From assembly GCF_002101705.1 (NCBI RefSeq), contig NZ_LQPC01000030.1, forward strand, positions 186,001 to 250,000: a DNA stretch of 64,000 nt, given 5' to 3'. Below, in pieces: positions 54,082 through 63,160 of the stretch. A program made the position numbers and the translations under genes. The stretch comes from Mycolicibacterium iranicum (lineage in GTDB: Bacteria; Actinomycetota; Actinomycetes; Mycobacteriales; Mycobacteriaceae). The notes below the pieces were generated by a model. That model was not told the DNA's origin, ran no database searches, and was given only the letters and a program-made list of their open reading frames with translations. The stretch's first letter is position 1. Each line of letters begins with the position of its first letter.

Positions 54082-55281
54082 GTGAAACCGACCGAAGAGC
54101 GCCCGGACGCGCGCCGAGCGCCGGGCCGCACAACGGGGGTCGGCACCAGCACCGACGACGTCCGGCGGCGCAACCTGTCCAGCGTCTTGACGCTGGTCCA
54201 CCGCCATCGCGCACTCAGCCGCGCCGACCTCACCCGACACACCGGCCTGTCACGTTCCACCACAAAAGATCTCGTCGAAGAGCTCGTCGAGCGGGGTCTG
54301 GTCGAGGAATCACCGGCGCCGTCGGTGTCGCAAGTCGGGCGGCCCAGCCCCATCGTGCGTCCCAGCAACCGGGTGCTCGCCATCGCCGTTACACCCGAGG
54401 TAGACGCGGTGACCGTGGGCGTCGTCTCGCTCGGCGGCGCAGTGCTCGACGTCATCCGACAGCCGACCGATCGAATTCCCACACCCGCGGAGATGGTTAC
54501 CATCGCCGCCGCCGCTATCGCCGACATCGGCCGAACCCTGAGCGACGAACAGCTGGTGACGGCCGTCGGCGTCGCGGTCCCCGGTCTTGTGCATGCACCC
54601 GAGTCCATGGTGCAGCTCGCCCCGAATCTCGACTGGCATGACGTCAAGATCGGCGAGATGCTCAGCACTGCAACGGGATTACCTGTGTACGCGGCCAACG
54701 ACGCCAACGCCGGGGCGATCGCCGAGCACCTGTTCGGCAAACACCAGAACGCCGAGCACATGATCTACGTCAACGGCGGGCCCAGCGGTATCGGTGCCGG
54801 CTTCGTCGTCGCGGGCGGGCTGCTCGACGGCGTCGCGGGCTATGCGGGCGAACTCGGCCACACCTACGTCGGCGGCGTCGAACAGTGCCACTGCGGCAGC
54901 ATCGGGTGCTTGGAGACCGAGGTCACCCAGGCGCCTCTGGCACGTCTGCTTGCCGACCTGGACGGCGACACGAATGCCGATCCGCCCGCGCACACTCACG
55001 CAGAGCGCGACGTCTTGAACCGGCAGGCAAAGTCTTTGGCGATCGCTCTGGGCAATGCGATCAACATGCTCAACCCCCGCCTGATCGTGCTCGGCGGATT
55101 CCTGCGCGTCTTCCCGGCCTTCGCCGCGGCGGCCCTGCACGAAGAGCTCACCCGGCGCAGCATGGGCGCACCGCGCGACCTCGTCCGCGTCGTGCCCGCC
55201 ACCCTCGGCGCGGACACCTTGGTCATCGGCGCGGCCGAACTGGCCTTCGCGCCCGTACTCCTCGATCCAGGAAGGTATTAG
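54082..55281 (+). CDS. xylR: ROK-family transcriptional repressor (XylR-type)
   Basis: The protein has 399 residues from GTG 54082, with GGGAGG four bases upstream. It has an N-terminal winged helix ([40 protein letters not shown] at about 35-75) and a C-terminal ROK sugar-kinase-like domain. The zinc/ROK signature [20 protein letters not shown] and GCLETE is intact, so it probably binds zinc and a sugar. It is predicted to repress xylA-xylFGH and xylB until xylose binds. The xylB start follows its stop by two bases. Confidence 0.9.
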   Translation: MKPTEERPDARRAPGRTTGVGTSTDDVRRRNLSSVLTLVHRHRALSRADLTRHTGLSRSTTKDLVEELVERGLVEESPAPSVSQVGRPSPIVRPSNRVLAIAVTPEVDAVTVGVVSLGGAVLDVIRQPTDRIPTPAEMVTIAAAAIADIGRTLSDEQLVTAVGVAVPGLVHAPESMVQLAPNLDWHDVKIGEMLSTATGLPVYAANDANAGAIAEHLFGKHQNAEHMIYVNGGPSGIGAGFVVAGGLLDGVAGYAGELGHTYVGGVEQCHCGSIGCLETEVTQAPLARLLADLDGDTNADPPAHTHAERDVLNRQAKSLAIALGNAINMLNPRLIVLGGFLRVFPAFAAAALHEELTRRSMGAPRDLVRVVPATLGADTLVIGAAELAFAPVLLDPGRY

Positions 55282-55283
55282 AA

Positions 55284-56678
55284 ATGGCACTCGTGGCGGG
55301 TATCGATTCATCGACCCAGTCGTGCAAGGTCCAGATCTGCGATGCGGACACCGGCAAGGTGGTGCGCTCGGCAAGCTCCCCGCATCCGGACGGCACGGAG
55401 GTCGACCCCCGGCATTGGTGGGACGCCCTGCAGCGCAGCGTCGAATCGGCCGGCGGACTCGACGATGTGTCCGCCGTGTCGGTGGGCGCGCAGCAGCACG
55501 GCATGGTATGCCTCGACTCCGCAGGCCACGTCGTCCGAGAGGCATTGCTGTGGAACGATACTCGATCAGGTGAGGCTGCCGAGCAGCTGGTCGGGGAACT
55601 CGGCGGTCCCGCCGAGTGGGCGCGTCGCACCGGCGTCGTTCCCGTCGCAGCGGTGACCGCCACCAAACTGCGCTGGCTCGCTGACCACGAACCGGAGCAT
55701 GCGGACGCGACCGCCGCGGTCTGCCTCCCCCACGACTGGCTGACATGGCGCCTGCGGGGTTCCGCCGACATCGCCGACCTCTGCACCGACCGCAGCGACG
55801 CCAGCGGCACCGGCTACTTCGCGGCCGAAAGCAGCAGCTACCAGGACGATCTGCTCGAACTCGCATTCCGCGGTCGCAGTCCCGCACTGCCGCGCGTGCT
55901 CGGACCGAACGAATCGGCAGGCGAGACGCCGCACGGCGCCGTGCTGGGGCCCGGAGCGGGCGACAACGCAGCCGCGGCCCTCGGATTATCCGCCGGGCGC
56001 GGCGACTGTGTCGTGTCGCTGGGAACGTCGGGAGTGGTCAGCGCCGTGGGCGATGCGGCGTCGCACGATCCGGAGGGCATCGTCGCCGGTTTCGCCGATG
56101 CCACCGGACGCCAGTTGCCGTTGGTGTGCACGCTCAACGGGGCGCCCGTCCTCGCCGCGGTCGCAGCGATGCTGCAGGTGGGCTTCGACGAGTTCGACAA
56201 GCTGGCGCTGTCCGCCGCGGCGGGCGCGGACGGCCTTGTCCTGGTGCCCTACTTCGAGGGCGAGAGATCGCCCAATCTGCCGCGTGCAGCCGGCGCGCTC
56301 CACGGCGTGACCACGCGGAACCTCAACTCCGCCAACATCGCCCGCGCGGCGGTCGAGGGCCTGTTGAGCTCGATGGCCTACTGCATCGACAAGATCAATG
56401 AGCAGGGTGTCGAGGCCGATCGAATTATTCTCATCGGCGGCGGGGCGCGCTCGGAGGCCGTGAAGCGAATCGCCCCCGCGGTCTTCGGCCGAGCCGTGGA
56501 TGTGCCCCCACCCGCCGAGTACGTCGCCCTCGGCGCGGCGCGACAGGCCGCCTGGGTGCTCTCCGGCGATGCATCGCCCCCGCAGTGGTCGACGGACTCG
56601 GCCGTCCGCTACGAGGCCGACGCGACCCCCCAGGTACTGGAGCAATACCACGCCGCCGCGGATCTGACGCTGCGCTGA
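55284..56678 (+). CDS. xylB: Xylulokinase
   Basis: The protein has 464 residues from ATG 55284 (CAGGAAGG upstream). It is an FGGY carbohydrate kinase: [14 protein letters not shown] phosphate loop, [48 protein letters not shown] and [15 protein letters not shown]. It phosphorylates D-xylulose to xylulose-5-phosphate, feeding the pentose phosphate pathway. It forms an operon with the ROK regulator and converges on the acetoacetyl-CoA synthetase gene with one base between stops. Confidence 0.94.
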   Translation: MALVAGIDSSTQSCKVQICDADTGKVVRSASSPHPDGTEVDPRHWWDALQRSVESAGGLDDVSAVSVGAQQHGMVCLDSAGHVVREALLWNDTRSGEAAEQLVGELGGPAEWARRTGVVPVAAVTATKLRWLADHEPEHADATAAVCLPHDWLTWRLRGSADIADLCTDRSDASGTGYFAAESSSYQDDLLELAFRGRSPALPRVLGPNESAGETPHGAVLGPGAGDNAAAALGLSAGRGDCVVSLGTSGVVSAVGDAASHDPEGIVAGFADATGRQLPLVCTLNGAPVLAAVAAMLQVGFDEFDKLALSAAAGADGLVLVPYFEGERSPNLPRAAGALHGVTTRNLNSANIARAAVEGLLSSMAYCIDKINEQGVEADRIILIGGGARSEAVKRIAPAVFGRAVDVPPPAEYVALGAARQAAWVLSGDASPPQWSTDSAVRYEADATPQVLEQYHAAADLTLR

Positions 56679-56679
56679 G

Positions 56680-58581
56680 TCAGATGCGTCGCTGCGCGAC
56701 GTACCAGTCCAGCAGCGCCGGATCGTCGACAGCGCTGCGTTCGACCACCTTGGCTGGGTCCCCGCCCTGGAAGAGCTTCTTCACGGGAACCTCCAGCTTC
56801 TTGCCGGTGCGGGTATGGGGAATTCCTGGGGCGACGATGATCTCGTCCGGAACGTGACGGGGCGACACTTCGGTGCGCACGGCATCGTCGATCTTCTCGC
56901 TCAGCGCGTCGGTGAGTTCGACGCCCTCGGCAAGCACGACGAACAGCGGCATCCAGTAGCCGCCGTCGGGCTGCTCCGCGCCTATCACCAGCGCCTCGAC
57001 CACCTCGGGCAGGCTCTCAACGGCCTGATAGATGTCGGCGCTGCCCATCCGGATGCCGTGCCGATTGAGAGTCGAATCCGAACGGCCGTGCACGATGACA
57101 CTGCCGTGGTCGGTGAGGGTGATCCAGTCGCCGTGGCGCCAGACGCCAGGGAACATCTCGAAATAGGCTTCTCGATAACGGCTTCCATCGTCATCGCGCC
57201 AGAAGCCAACGGGCATAGACGGCATCGGTCGGGTGATGACCAGTTCGCCCACCTCGCCGCGCACGGGGTGGCCCGATTCGTCCCATGCGTCGAGGGCCAC
57301 ACCCAGGAACGGGGCGGACAATTCGCCGGGCCATACCGGCACCGTACGCACTCCGCCCATGAACGCCGACACCACATCGGTGCCTCCGCTGATAGACGCG
57401 ACCTGAACTCCGACATGGTCGGCCAGCCACTCCGACGTCGTCGCCGGCAGCGACGACCCGGTGATCCCGACGGTGCGCAGCGCCGAAAGGTCATGCTTCT
57501 CCGCCGGTTCCGCACCGGCCTTCATACATCCGAGAACATACCCGGGACTTGTGCCCAGAACTGTGGCGCGCACCCGGGCGGCGATTTCCCACAACGCATC
57601 CGGGCGACCCGCCGACGGGCTGCCGTCGTAGCACACGATGGTCGCTCCGACCAGCAGCCCGGCGATCTGGAAATTCCACATCATCCAGCTGGGGCTGGTG
57701 AACCAGAAGAAGGTATCGGCGCGGCCGATATCGGACTGCAACGCAACGGCTTTGAGATGTTCGACCACCACACCTCCGTGACCGTGCACAATGCCCTTGG
57801 GCAAGCCGGTGGTCCCCGACGAGAACAGGATCCACAGTGGGTGGTCGAACGGCACCGCGGCACCGCGCAACGTATCGTCGCTGCTGTCGGCGAGATCGTC
57901 GGCGGTGAATGTCGCGGCCAGCGTCGGCAGTCCGTCACGGAGCGTGGCCACGTCGTCGCGCTTGTCGCGGTACTTCCCGCCGAACACGTAACCGTCAGCT
58001 GCCACAAGTACTTTCGGTTCCAGCTGGCCGAGACGGTCCAGCGCGGCTCTGGCCGAGTAGTCCTGGCCGCACGCACTCCACACCGCGCCGAGGCTGGCCG
58101 TCGCGAGGAACGCGATGACCGCCTCGGGGTTATTCGGCAGATAGCCCGCGACGCGGTCTCCGGGCTGGACACCCGCGGCTCGCAGCTTGTCCGCGAACGC
58201 CGCCGAGCGGCCGAGCAGCTCAGCCCATGAGACCTGACGGTCGGGCGCGTCCTCACTGACGTAGAGGATCGCCGGGCGGTCGGTGCGCGCATGGCGCGCG
58301 ACCTGGTCGACGTAGTTCAAGGTCGCTCCGGGAAACCAGCGGGCTCCCGGCATTTCGGCGTCTTCGAGGACGCGCCCGGGACGCTGCCCCAGCTCGAAGT
58401 AGTCCCAGAGCGCCGCCCAGAACCCTTCGATGTCGTCCACGGACCACTGCCAGAGGGCGTGGTAGTCCGGGAACTGCGTGCCGGTGCGCCGCGCGACGAA
58501 GCGGGCGAAGTCGGTGACGATAGCGCTGTCGACGTCCTGCTCGGTGGGGGTCCACTGCGGTGTGGCCGCCACTGCCGTCAT
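56680..58581 (-). CDS. Acetoacetyl-CoA synthetase
   Basis: The protein has 633 residues from ATG 58581, overlapping the previous stop as ATGA. It belongs to the acyl-AMP-forming ligase family with the layout of acetoacetate-CoA ligases: N-terminal FPDYHALWQWSVDDIEGFWAALW, phosphate loop ILFSSGTTGLPKGIVHGHGG, FFWFTSPSWMMWNFQ, SISGGTDVVSAFMGG and the C-terminal TGKKLEVPVKKL lysine. It activates acetoacetate with ATP and CoA. Coupled to a 3-hydroxybutyrate dehydrogenase and a transporter, it completes a ketone-body utilisation operon. Confidence 0.92.
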   Translation of the reverse strand: MTAVAATPQWTPTEQDVDSAIVTDFARFVARRTGTQFPDYHALWQWSVDDIEGFWAALWDYFELGQRPGRVLEDAEMPGARWFPGATLNYVDQVARHARTDRPAILYVSEDAPDRQVSWAELLGRSAAFADKLRAAGVQPGDRVAGYLPNNPEAVIAFLATASLGAVWSACGQDYSARAALDRLGQLEPKVLVAADGYVFGGKYRDKRDDVATLRDGLPTLAATFTADDLADSSDDTLRGAAVPFDHPLWILFSSGTTGLPKGIVHGHGGVVVEHLKAVALQSDIGRADTFFWFTSPSWMMWNFQIAGLLVGATIVCYDGSPSAGRPDALWEIAARVRATVLGTSPGYVLGCMKAGAEPAEKHDLSALRTVGITGSSLPATTSEWLADHVGVQVASISGGTDVVSAFMGGVRTVPVWPGELSAPFLGVALDAWDESGHPVRGEVGELVITRPMPSMPVGFWRDDDGSRYREAYFEMFPGVWRHGDWITLTDHGSVIVHGRSDSTLNRHGIRMGSADIYQAVESLPEVVEALVIGAEQPDGGYWMPLFVVLAEGVELTDALSEKIDDAVRTEVSPRHVPDEIIVAPGIPHTRTGKKLEVPVKKLFQGGDPAKVVERSAVDDPALLDWYVAQRRI

Positions 58582-59324
58582 CGGGCGCTCCATCCGCCGT
58601 CCATGGTGTACGACGCACCCGTGACCATGCCGGCAGCGGGCGACGCGAGCCAGGCGACCAACGAGCCCACCTCATCCGGCTCGACGAGTCGCTTCACCGC
58701 GCTCTCCTTGAGCAGGATGTCCGACACCACCTGATCTTCGCCGATGTTGTGTGTTCTGGCCTGGTCGGCGATCTGCTTGGTCACCAGCGGGGTGCGGACA
58801 TAGCCGGGATTGATGCAATTGCTGGTCACCCCGTGCGGTCCTCCCTCGAGCGCGGTGACCTTCGACAGCCCCTCCATCGCGTGCTTGGCGGTAACGTAGG
58901 CGACCTTGAAGGGGGACGCGCGCAGACCGTGGATCGACGAGATGTTGATGACCCGGCCGAACTCATTGCGGTACATATGCGGAAGCGCGGCCCGAATCAA
59001 CAGGAACGGCGCCTCGACCATCAACGCCAGCATGGACCGAAACTTCTCCGGCGGGAACTGGGCGATCTCACTGATGCTCTGAACGCCGGCATTGTTGACC
59101 AGGATGTCGGTTTCCAACGACAGCGATTCCAACGCCTCGACATCGAGAAGGTCCAGCGTCCAGGAAGTTCCGCCGATTTCCTGAGCCACGGTTTTCGCGC
59201 CGACGTCATCGATGTCGGCGACGGTGACCGTAGCGCCGGCGGCCGCCAGCGACCGTGCGCAGGCCGCACCGATTCCGCTGGCACCGCCGGTCACCAGTGC
59301 GGTGCGCCCGTTCAGATCGGTCAT
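58578..59324 (-). CDS. 3-Hydroxybutyrate dehydrogenase (SDR)
   Basis: The protein has 248 residues from ATG 59324, overlapping the transporter stop as ATGA. It is a classical SDR: VTGGASGIGAACARSL, VNNAGVQSISEIAQFP, INISSIHGLRASPFKVAYVTAKH and GYVRTPLVTKQI. The HGLRASPFKVAY/TAKH segment and the VTKQI loop are typical of D-3-hydroxybutyrate dehydrogenases, which interconvert 3-hydroxybutyrate and acetoacetate with NAD. The neighbouring acetoacetyl-CoA synthetase supports this substrate. Confidence 0.9.
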   Translation of the reverse strand: MTDLNGRTALVTGGASGIGAACARSLAAAGATVTVADIDDVGAKTVAQEIGGTSWTLDLLDVEALESLSLETDILVNNAGVQSISEIAQFPPEKFRSMLALMVEAPFLLIRAALPHMYRNEFGRVINISSIHGLRASPFKVAYVTAKHAMEGLSKVTALEGGPHGVTSNCINPGYVRTPLVTKQIADQARTHNIGEDQVVSDILLKESAVKRLVEPDEVGSLVAWLASPAAGMVTGASYTMDGGWSAR

Positions 59325-60703
59325 ACGGCGCGCGCCTTGCTCTCGGATCGCGCGACGTCCTCGGCGTCGGCGACGTCGAGCGTCTTGAGATCCAGCCCGT
59401 TGGTCTCCCGGGCCACCACCACCGACACCAGCGTGATGGCACACGCGATCGCCAGATAGATCGCGATGGGAACCGGCGAGTCGTAGATGTCCAGCAGCTT
59501 GACCGCGATGAGCGGTGCCAGCGACCCGGCGACAATCGATGTCACCTGATAACCAAGGGACACACCCGAATACCGCATCCGGGTCGGGAACATCTCGGCC
59601 ATGATGGCCGGCTGCGGCGCGTACATGAAGGCGTGGATGACCAGGCCGAGAGTGACCGCCGCGGTGATGATCACGTAGTTGTTGCTGTTCATCATCGGGA
59701 AGGCGAAGAAGCCCCACGTCGCGCCGAGGACGGCCCCGACGGTGTACACGGGTCGACGGCCGAAGCGGTCCGACAGGTGGCCGACCAGTGGCACGACCGC
59801 GAAGTGCACGATGTGCGCGACGAGCAGGTACCGCAGGATCGAGTTGGTGTCGGTGCCCACCTGCACCTTCAAATACGTGATCGTGAAGGTGACGACCAGG
59901 TAGTACATGATGTTCTCGCCGAAGCGCAGACCCATGGCGGTGAACACGCCACGCGGATAACGCTTCAGCACCTCGATGACGCTGTACGACGACGCCTTGA
60001 TCCGCTCCGCTTCCTGTTGTGCCGCAACGAAGATCGGGGCGTCGGTGACCTTGGTGCGAATGTAGTAGCCGATCAGCACCACCACGGCCGAAAGCCAGAA
60101 GGCCACCCGCCAGCCCCAGGACAGGAACGCATCGTCGGAGAGGGTTCCGGTCAGGATCAGCAACACGACGGTGGCGAGCAGGTTGCCCATCGGCACGCCG
60201 GCCTGCGGCCAGCTGGCCCAGAACCCGCGCTGCCTGTCGGGGCTGTGCTCGGCGACGAGCAACACCGCGCCGCCCCACTCACCTCCGACGGCGAAGCCTT
60301 GAATGAAGCGCAGCGTCACCAGCAATCCCGGCGCCCAGTAGCCGATCTGCCCGAACGTCGGCAGACAGCCCATCAGGAAGGTGGCCACGCCGACCAGCAG
60401 CAAGCTGAACTGCAGCAGCTTCTTGCGGCCGTACTTGTCACCGAAGTGCCCGAACACCACGCCGCCGACCGGGCGCGCGACGAATCCGACCGCGTAGGTG
60501 GCGAAAGCCAGGAAGATCGCGTTGAGCTCGCTGGTGGTCTCGGAGAAGAACACCTTGTTGAACACCAGCGTGGCCGCGGTGCCGTAGAGGAAGAACTCGT
60601 ACCACTCGACGACCGTGCCCGCCATGGAGGCGGCGACGACGCGTTTGAGACCTTTCGAGATCGAGCCCGGTCCGTCGGACCGAGACTCTTGTTGCGTGCT
60701 CAT
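59321..60703 (-). CDS. MHS-family metabolite:proton symporter
   Basis: The protein has 460 residues from ATG 60703, preceded by GGAGGG. It has twelve helices of the ProP/ShiA/KgtP branch of the MFS: ASMAGTVVEWYEFFLYGTAA, RPVGGVVFGHFGDKYGRKKLL, RFIQGFAVGGEWGGAVLLVAEH and GHLSDRFGRRPVY. Given the two enzymes in the same operon it probably imports 3-hydroxybutyrate and/or acetoacetate. It diverges from the LysR regulator gene and heads the operon, whose three genes all overlap by four bases. Confidence 0.9.
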   Translation of the reverse strand: MSTQQESRSDGPGSISKGLKRVVAASMAGTVVEWYEFFLYGTAATLVFNKVFFSETTSELNAIFLAFATYAVGFVARPVGGVVFGHFGDKYGRKKLLQFSLLLVGVATFLMGCLPTFGQIGYWAPGLLVTLRFIQGFAVGGEWGGAVLLVAEHSPDRQRGFWASWPQAGVPMGNLLATVVLLILTGTLSDDAFLSWGWRVAFWLSAVVVLIGYYIRTKVTDAPIFVAAQQEAERIKASSYSVIEVLKRYPRGVFTAMGLRFGENIMYYLVVTFTITYLKVQVGTDTNSILRYLLVAHIVHFAVVPLVGHLSDRFGRRPVYTVGAVLGATWGFFAFPMMNSNNYVIITAAVTLGLVIHAFMYAPQPAIMAEMFPTRMRYSGVSLGYQVTSIVAGSLAPLIAVKLLDIYDSPVPIAIYLAIACAITLVSVVVARETNGLDLKTLDVADAEDVARSESKARAV

Positions 60704-60793
60704 CGCCGCATCCCTCCTTGTGATGACCGCCACAGATGTAGTGAGTATTCATGCAGCTACCCACCGCAGCAATGGCCAAAACTGCACCGTGTA

Positions 60794-60809
60794 TCTGCAA
60801 AAATGCAGA
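60794..60809. promoter_or_regulatory. Inverted repeat directly before the LysR gene
   Basis: TCTGCAAAAATGCAGA has perfect 6-base arms around AAAA. It ends one base before the chosen LysR start at 60811, in the 107-base divergent region with the transporter operon. This placement fits an autoregulatory site for the LysR protein; inferred from symmetry and position. Confidence 0.5.
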
Positions 60810-60810
60810 C

Positions 60811-61722
60811 ATGGTGTCTCCCGTGCGACGGCCCAGCGCCGATGACCTTCTGGTGCTGCTGTCGGTGGGCCGGACAGGGAAATACACCGCCGCGGCCGAC
60901 GAACTCGGGCTCAACCACACGACGATCAGCCGCCGTATCGCCGCGCTCGAGGCGGCCGTGGGCGGACGCGTTCTCGCCCGCGTGGCGGGCGGCTGGGAGC
61001 TCACCGAGCTCGGCCGCGAAGCGCTGGCCGCCGCCGAGGCCGTCGAGTCCGCGGTCCGATCACTGACCAGCGATGCCGCCGGGCACCGCACGCTGGAAGG
61101 CGTCGTCCGGATCTCGGCGACCGACGGTTTCTCCGCCTATATCGCCGCGCCTGCGGCTGCGGCGGTGCAGCGCGAGCATCCCAAGGTGGCGGTGGAGATC
61201 GTCGCCGCGACGCGTCGCGCGACCCAGCAACGATCGGGCCTCGACATCGAGGTGGTCGTCGGCGAGCCGAAGGTGCATCGTGCCGAGGCGCTGCGCCTGG
61301 GTGACTATTGCCTCGGCCTCTACGCCTCGCAGAGCTACCTCGCCGAGCGCGGTTCCCCCACCGATGTCGCCGATCTGCAGCGGTTTCCGCTCGTCTACTT
61401 CATCGACTCGATGCTGCAGGTCGACGACCTGGATCTGGCCGCCAGCTTCGCCCCGGCGATGCGCGAGTCCGTGACGTCGACGAACGTCTTCGTCCACGTC
61501 GAGGCGACCAGGGCGTCGGCGGGCATCGGACTGCTGCCCTGCTTCATGGCCGACCGGCACAACGACCTTGCCCGTGTCCTGCCCGCCGAGGTATCGATCC
61601 GGCTGACGTACTGGCTCGTCACCCGCGCCGAGACCCTCCGCAGGCCCGAAGTGGCCGCCGTCGTCGGCGCGATTCGAGATCGGGTCGCCGATCAGCAGGA
61701 TGTGCTGCTGGGTCGGCATTAG
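60811..61722 (+). CDS. LysR-family transcriptional regulator
   Basis: The protein has 303 residues from ATG 60811; ATG 60751 is an in-frame alternative that would read through the inverted repeat. The N-terminal winged helix is LLVLLSVGRTGKYTAAADELG, LNHTTISRRIAALEAAVGGR (about 10-50), and the rest is the LysR effector domain (ISATDGFSAYIAAPAAAAVQ, GLDIEVVVGEPK, EATRASAGIGLLPCFMAD). It is divergently placed from the ketone-body operon and is its likely activator, with acetoacetate or 3-hydroxybutyrate as possible inducer. Confidence 0.9.
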   Translation: MVSPVRRPSADDLLVLLSVGRTGKYTAAADELGLNHTTISRRIAALEAAVGGRVLARVAGGWELTELGREALAAAEAVESAVRSLTSDAAGHRTLEGVVRISATDGFSAYIAAPAAAAVQREHPKVAVEIVAATRRATQQRSGLDIEVVVGEPKVHRAEALRLGDYCLGLYASQSYLAERGSPTDVADLQRFPLVYFIDSMLQVDDLDLAASFAPAMRESVTSTNVFVHVEATRASAGIGLLPCFMADRHNDLARVLPAEVSIRLTYWLVTRAETLRRPEVAAVVGAIRDRVADQQDVLLGRH

Positions 61723-61731
61723 CGTTGTGCC

Positions 61732-62496
61732 ATGCCATTTCTGGACACAGACAAAGGACGCGCCTACTACCGTCACTGGGCCGCAGACGATCCCACCGCC
61801 GCTGTCGTCTTCCTGCACGGCTTCGGCGAACACACCGGCGTCTATCACCGCTACGGCTTCGCGCTGAACGCGGCCGGCATCGACCTGTGGGCAGTCGACC
61901 AATTCGGGCACGGGCTCAGCCCCGGCGACCGAGGCGACTTCGGCACCATCGAGGACAGCTCAGCACTGGCCGATCAACTCACCGAGCTGGCTGCTCAGCG
62001 CGGCGTCCCGCTGATCGCCCAGGGCCATTCCTTTGGCTCGATCGTGACCCTCTTCCGGCTGCTCGACGATCCCGAGCGATACCTGGCCGGCGTCGTCTCG
62101 GGCGCGCCGCTGGCACCGATATCCGAACTGCTCGACACGGACACGTCCTTCGACCTGGACCCCGACTGGCTGTCTGCGGACCCGTTCTACATCGACGCGA
62201 TGATCAACGATCCGCTGGCGTTCGTCGACGCCGACGGCACGGCTCTGGCCCGTGAACTCGACCGCGCCTGGGACCGGTTCGGCGCGGAACTGCCGTCACT
62301 GGCGGTGCCGACGCTGGCGGTGCACGGCGTCATCGATCCGATCGCCCCGATCGGCGCGGTGGCCGCCTATGCAGACCAGATCGGCCCGCTGCAGTTGGCG
62401 GCGTTCGACGGTCTGCGACACGACATCCTGAACGAGACCGAGCATCGTGCTGTGGCAGCCACAGTCACCGACTTCATCACAGGTCAGCTGGGCTGA
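61732..62496 (+). CDS. Alpha/beta hydrolase, monoacylglycerol lipase/lysophospholipase type
   Basis: The protein has 254 residues. It has an alpha/beta-hydrolase fold: oxyanion HGFGEHTGVYHRYG, nucleophile elbow GHSFGSI (catalytic serine), and the acid and histidine in HGVIDPIAP and DGLRHDILNE. HGFGEHTGVY is the hallmark of the lysophospholipase/monoacylglycerol-lipase (PldB/Rv0183-like) group. It starts nine bases after the LysR gene, so it may share its promoter. No signal peptide is present. Confidence 0.87.
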   Translation: MPFLDTDKGRAYYRHWAADDPTAAVVFLHGFGEHTGVYHRYGFALNAAGIDLWAVDQFGHGLSPGDRGDFGTIEDSSALADQLTELAAQRGVPLIAQGHSFGSIVTLFRLLDDPERYLAGVVSGAPLAPISELLDTDTSFDLDPDWLSADPFYIDAMINDPLAFVDADGTALARELDRAWDRFGAELPSLAVPTLAVHGVIDPIAPIGAVAAYADQIGPLQLAAFDGLRHDILNETEHRAVAATVTDFITGQLG

Positions 62497-62503
62497 CAGC
62501 GAG

Positions 62504-62525
62504 TTATCCACAGCAGTTGTGCACA
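62504..62525. other. Two DnaA-box-like 9-mers
   Basis: TTATCCACA at 62504-62512 is an exact match to the bacterial DnaA box TTATNCACA. TTGTGCACA at 62517-62525 is a near match in the same orientation, 13 bases further on. They sit in the 54-base gap between convergent genes. There is no AT-rich unwinding region or replication gene nearby, so this is not an origin; it could be a DnaA-binding site or chance. Confidence 0.45.
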
Positions 62526-62534
62526 GTGGGGATG

Positions 62535-62552
62535 AATCACACCCGTGTGATT
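62535..62552. terminator. Short hairpin between the hydrolase and TetR genes
   Basis: AATCACAC and GTGTGATT are perfect 8-base arms separated by CC. It lies 38 bases after the hydrolase stop and its right end overlaps the TAA stop of the TetR gene (62553-62551). A two-base loop is too small for an ideal RNA hairpin, so a protein-binding dyad is an alternative to a terminator. Confidence 0.45.
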
Positions 62553-63102
62553 AGGAGCCGAGCAGCAGACGCGCGGCATCCTCCACGACGCGACGGCGAG
62601 TGCTGCGCGGATGGTCCGCGGCGATCAGGTGGTCTCCGATGACGAGGGAGAACGCGAGCAGAGCCCGCGCCTCGACATCGGTCTCGTTGCCGGACATCGT
62701 TGCGATCAGTTCCCGCAGATAATCCATTCTGCGGTTGTCGACCCGGCGCAGCCGCGCGGCAACGACGTCGTCGCGGCGCGCCCAATCCCGCACGGCGAGA
62801 TCCAGCGGAAGCAACTCCGGCGAGAACGTCAGCATGCCGGCTTTGCGGACCTTGCTCTGCGCGTCGCCGCCCTCTGTTTCGACACGTCGTCGAACGTCGT
62901 CGATGCTGCGCCGCTCCCAGGTGTCGAGCATTGCGTCGACCAGTTCACCCCGGCTCCCGAACTGCCGGTAGAAGCCGCCCCGGGTGACTTCGAGCCGCTT
63001 CGCGAGCACTTCGACCCGAACGGCGTCGGGACCGTCCTGCGCCAACACGGCGAGCCCCGCATCGATCCACGCCTCTCTGGGCGTACGCACTGGCGGTGGC
63101 AT
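62551..63102 (-). CDS. TetR-family regulator
   Basis: The protein has 183 residues from ATG 63102 (AGGA upstream); ATG 63111 is an alternative. The HTH is TPREAWIDAGLAVLAQDGPD, VRVEVLAKRLEVTRGGFYRQFGSR (about 5-50), followed by a short helical effector domain. It faces the small gene at 63161 across a 29-bp perfect inverted repeat and is therefore predicted to regulate both itself and that gene. The ligand is unknown. Confidence 0.9.
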   Translation of the reverse strand: MPPPVRTPREAWIDAGLAVLAQDGPDAVRVEVLAKRLEVTRGGFYRQFGSRGELVDAMLDTWERRSIDDVRRRVETEGGDAQSKVRKAGMLTFSPELLPLDLAVRDWARRDDVVAARLRRVDNRRMDYLRELIATMSGNETDVEARALLAFSLVIGDHLIAADHPRSTRRRVVEDAARLLLGS

Positions 63103-63116
63103 GACATCCATCCTAC

Positions 63117-63145
63117 GATAGATACAGTACTGTTCTGTATCTATC
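63117..63145. promoter_or_regulatory. TetR-type operator, 11-bp perfect arms
   Basis: GATAGATACAG at 63117-63127 and CTGTATCTATC at 63135-63145 are exact reverse complements with a 7-base spacer (TACTGTT). The site begins 14 bases from the TetR start and ends 15 bases before the ATG of the divergent gene, the standard position for an autoregulatory TetR operator. The GATA-rich sequence stands out in this GC-rich genome. Confidence 0.85.
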
Positions 63146-63160
63146 ATGGGAGACGAGTCG

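Noticed and set aside
59325..60278. Apparent fusion of 3-hydroxybutyrate dehydrogenase to an upstream open stretch
   Set aside because: The upstream part is the antisense-like second frame of the MFS gene; the ATGA overlap at 59321-59324 gives a clean start.
62504..62552. Replication origin or plasmid-type oriV
   Set aside because: Only two DnaA-like boxes and one short dyad, with no AT-rich unwinding region, no iterons and no replication genes.
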